64,000 nt of DNA from Herbiconiux aconitum (lineage in GTDB: Bacteria; Actinomycetota; Actinomycetes; Actinomycetales; Microbacteriaceae). The notes below the pieces were generated by a model. That model was not told the origin of the DNA and did not search any database. It saw only the letters and a program-made list of their open reading frames with translations. The position numbers and the translations under genes were made by a program. Positions 61,987-64,000 of the stretch are shown one piece after another. How positions within the stretch are numbered: position 1 is the first letter of the stretch; each line of letters begins with the position of its first letter. The stretch covers positions 1 to 64,000 of the forward strand of contig NZ_JANLCM010000001.1 of assembly GCF_024979235.1 (NCBI RefSeq), written 5' to 3'.

Positions 61987-63209
61987 CGGCCGCAAGCCCG
62001 ACTCCGGCCGTCGTGGGCGACGCGCCCGTCGAGACTCCACGGCTGCGCTCGACCTTCCGGCGCCGCTTGTTCTGGATCGTGGTGCCGATCATCGCGCTGC
62101 TCGCCGCCATCGCCACCGTGCTGCTCACCGCATCCGGGGTTCCGGATGTCGAGCGCTTCTCCATCGGCAACGCCGGCCCGTCGGGCAGCCGCGCCGTCGC
62201 CGAGGTGCTGCGCGGGCAGGGCGTCGACGTGGTGGCGGCCGCGAGCCTGGCCGAAGCGCAAGCGGCGGCCGGCGACGACTCCACCGTGCTGTTCACCGAC
62301 CCCTACGGCTTTCTCGATGTCGAAGGGCTCGACGCCCTCGCAGCGCTGGGCACCGACCTGGTGCTCGTCGAACCCGGCACCGACGAACTGGCCGCTCTGG
62401 CTCCCGGAATCGCGAACGCGGGCGCGGCCGAGCAGGCCGACTCGGTGGCGGCGGGCTCCGGATGCGCCATCCCGGCCGCCCAGCGCGCCGGAAGCATCTC
62501 GCAGCCCGGGTGGACCTACCGGGCGGTGGGCGCCAGCGCTGGTGGTTTCGCCACCTGCTTCCGGTCCTACGACGATGCCTACGCACTGGTGCAACAGTTG
62601 CGAGCCGACGCCCGTGGCACCGTCACCGTGCTCGGCGCGGGTGATGCGCTCACCAACGAGCGCGTCGCCGAGGCGGGCAACGCCGCGCTCGTGCTCGGCC
62701 TCCTCGGCGAGCACCGCACCCTCGTCTGGTACGTGCCGGGCCCCGACGACCTCCCCGCCGACGCGGCACCGCCCACGATCGGCGAGCTCACGCCGGGCTG
62801 GGTGACCCCAGTCATCCTGCTGCTCGTGCTCGTCACCGTCGCGGCCGGCATCTGGCGCGGACGGCGGTTCGGCGCGGTCGTGGTCGAGAACCTGCCCGTC
62901 ACGGTGCGGGCGAGCGAGACCATGGAGGGGCGTGCCCGCCTGTACGCCAAGCAGGGGTCGTACGCCCGGGCGCTCGATGCCCTTCGGATCGGCACCATTT
63001 CCCGACTCACCGTGCTGCTCGCCCTGCCGCGACACGCATCCGTCGTCGAGGTGAGTCGCGCGGTCGCTTCGGTCACGGGTCGCAACGTCGACGAGGTGCA
63101 CGACACCCTGGTCGGAGCCGTGCCCCGCTCGGAGGGCGAGCTGCTCGCTCTCTCCGACCGGCTGCTCGTGCTCGAGCAGGACGTTCATCGGGCGACGAAC
63201 CTCCGCTGA
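61983..63209 (+). CDS. DUF4350-domain membrane protein
   Basis: 408 residues. Membrane helix near 28-50 (LFWIVVPIIALLAAIATVLL), a soluble DUF4350 region (GNAGPSGSRAVAEVLRGQGV and VLFTDPYGFLDVEGLDALAA), a second helix (PVILLLVLVTVAAGIWRGRR) and a helical C-terminal part. GTG start overlaps the previous stop by 3 bases. Family function unknown; these proteins pair with DUF4129 and MoxR ATPases, and DUF58 proteins would be expected further right. Confidence 0.85.
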   Translation: MTAASPTPAVVGDAPVETPRLRSTFRRRLFWIVVPIIALLAAIATVLLTASGVPDVERFSIGNAGPSGSRAVAEVLRGQGVDVVAAASLAEAQAAAGDDSTVLFTDPYGFLDVEGLDALAALGTDLVLVEPGTDELAALAPGIANAGAAEQADSVAAGSGCAIPAAQRAGSISQPGWTYRAVGASAGGFATCFRSYDDAYALVQQLRADARGTVTVLGAGDALTNERVAEAGNAALVLGLLGEHRTLVWYVPGPDDLPADAAPPTIGELTPGWVTPVILLLVLVTVAAGIWRGRRFGAVVVENLPVTVRASETMEGRARLYAKQGSYARALDALRIGTISRLTVLLALPRHASVVEVSRAVASVTGRNVDEVHDTLVGAVPRSEGELLALSDRLLVLEQDVHRATNLR

Positions 63210-63288
63210 CCGCACGCCTCCCCCGCCACCCATCGATCCGATCGAAAGCCCCGCGGCTCCGCCGCTCCGAACAGAAGAGGAACACCGG

Positions 63289-64000
<712 letters not shown>

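Overview
The window is GC-rich, densely coded DNA from an actinobacterium. Core genes such as whiB1, pdtaS, secA, hpf, lpqB, mtrB and mtrA lie in an order like that of Mycobacterium and its relatives. The ilvDBNC-serA-leuB-ilvE block and the general codon use suggest a member of the Microbacteriaceae; that family placement is inference. There is one tRNA gene (Lys, anticodon CTT). No rRNA, CRISPR array, transposase, integrase or prophage was seen.

Layout. 1-6.2 kb holds accessory metabolism and defence genes: a pterin dehydratase/glyoxalase fusion, an exonuclease-BRCT protein, a DHA2 drug exporter, an SRPBCC protein, an alpha/beta hydrolase and a MarR regulator. 6.2-21 kb (minus strand) is branched-chain amino acid and serine biosynthesis (ilvD-ilvB-ilvN-ilvC, serA, leuB, ilvE), interrupted by accessory inserts: an ECF42 sigma/DGPF-protein module just upstream of leuB, three membrane-protein genes, a broken LacI gene and an NmrA-like gene. 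21-23.5 kb is trehalose synthesis (otsA-otsB). 23.6-33.6 kb has small membrane proteins, an MscS channel, a G6PD, a large LuxR-type ATPase regulator, a TetR/DHA2 exporter pair with shared operators, and arsenate reductase.

33.7-45.3 kb is the most interesting part: a compact cluster resembling the mycobacterial DevR/DosR dormancy regulon. It encodes a predicted haem-GAF sensor kinase (DevS-like) and a NarL-type regulator (DevR-like), three separate universal stress protein genes, a flavodoxin-USP fusion, a free flavodoxin, two PPOX-fold flavin-binding proteins, a zinc alcohol dehydrogenase, a P1B-type metal ATPase and small membrane or BON-like proteins. Eight copies or near-copies of a GGGCCGAAGGTCCC motif lie in the promoter regions of the cluster and nowhere else that I noticed, so I read them as regulator boxes.

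45.3-47.0 kb carries a divergent MarR/esterase pair with a clear operator. It is bracketed by the 3' end of the tRNA-Lys gene and a partial direct copy of that end, the geometry of an integrated element. 47-64 kb returns to core genes: peroxiredoxin, whiB1, pdtaS, an Rv3235-like gene, secA, hpf, a comF-type gene, and lpqB-mtrB-mtrA. A moxR/DUF4129/DUF4350-type operon follows and runs off the right edge.
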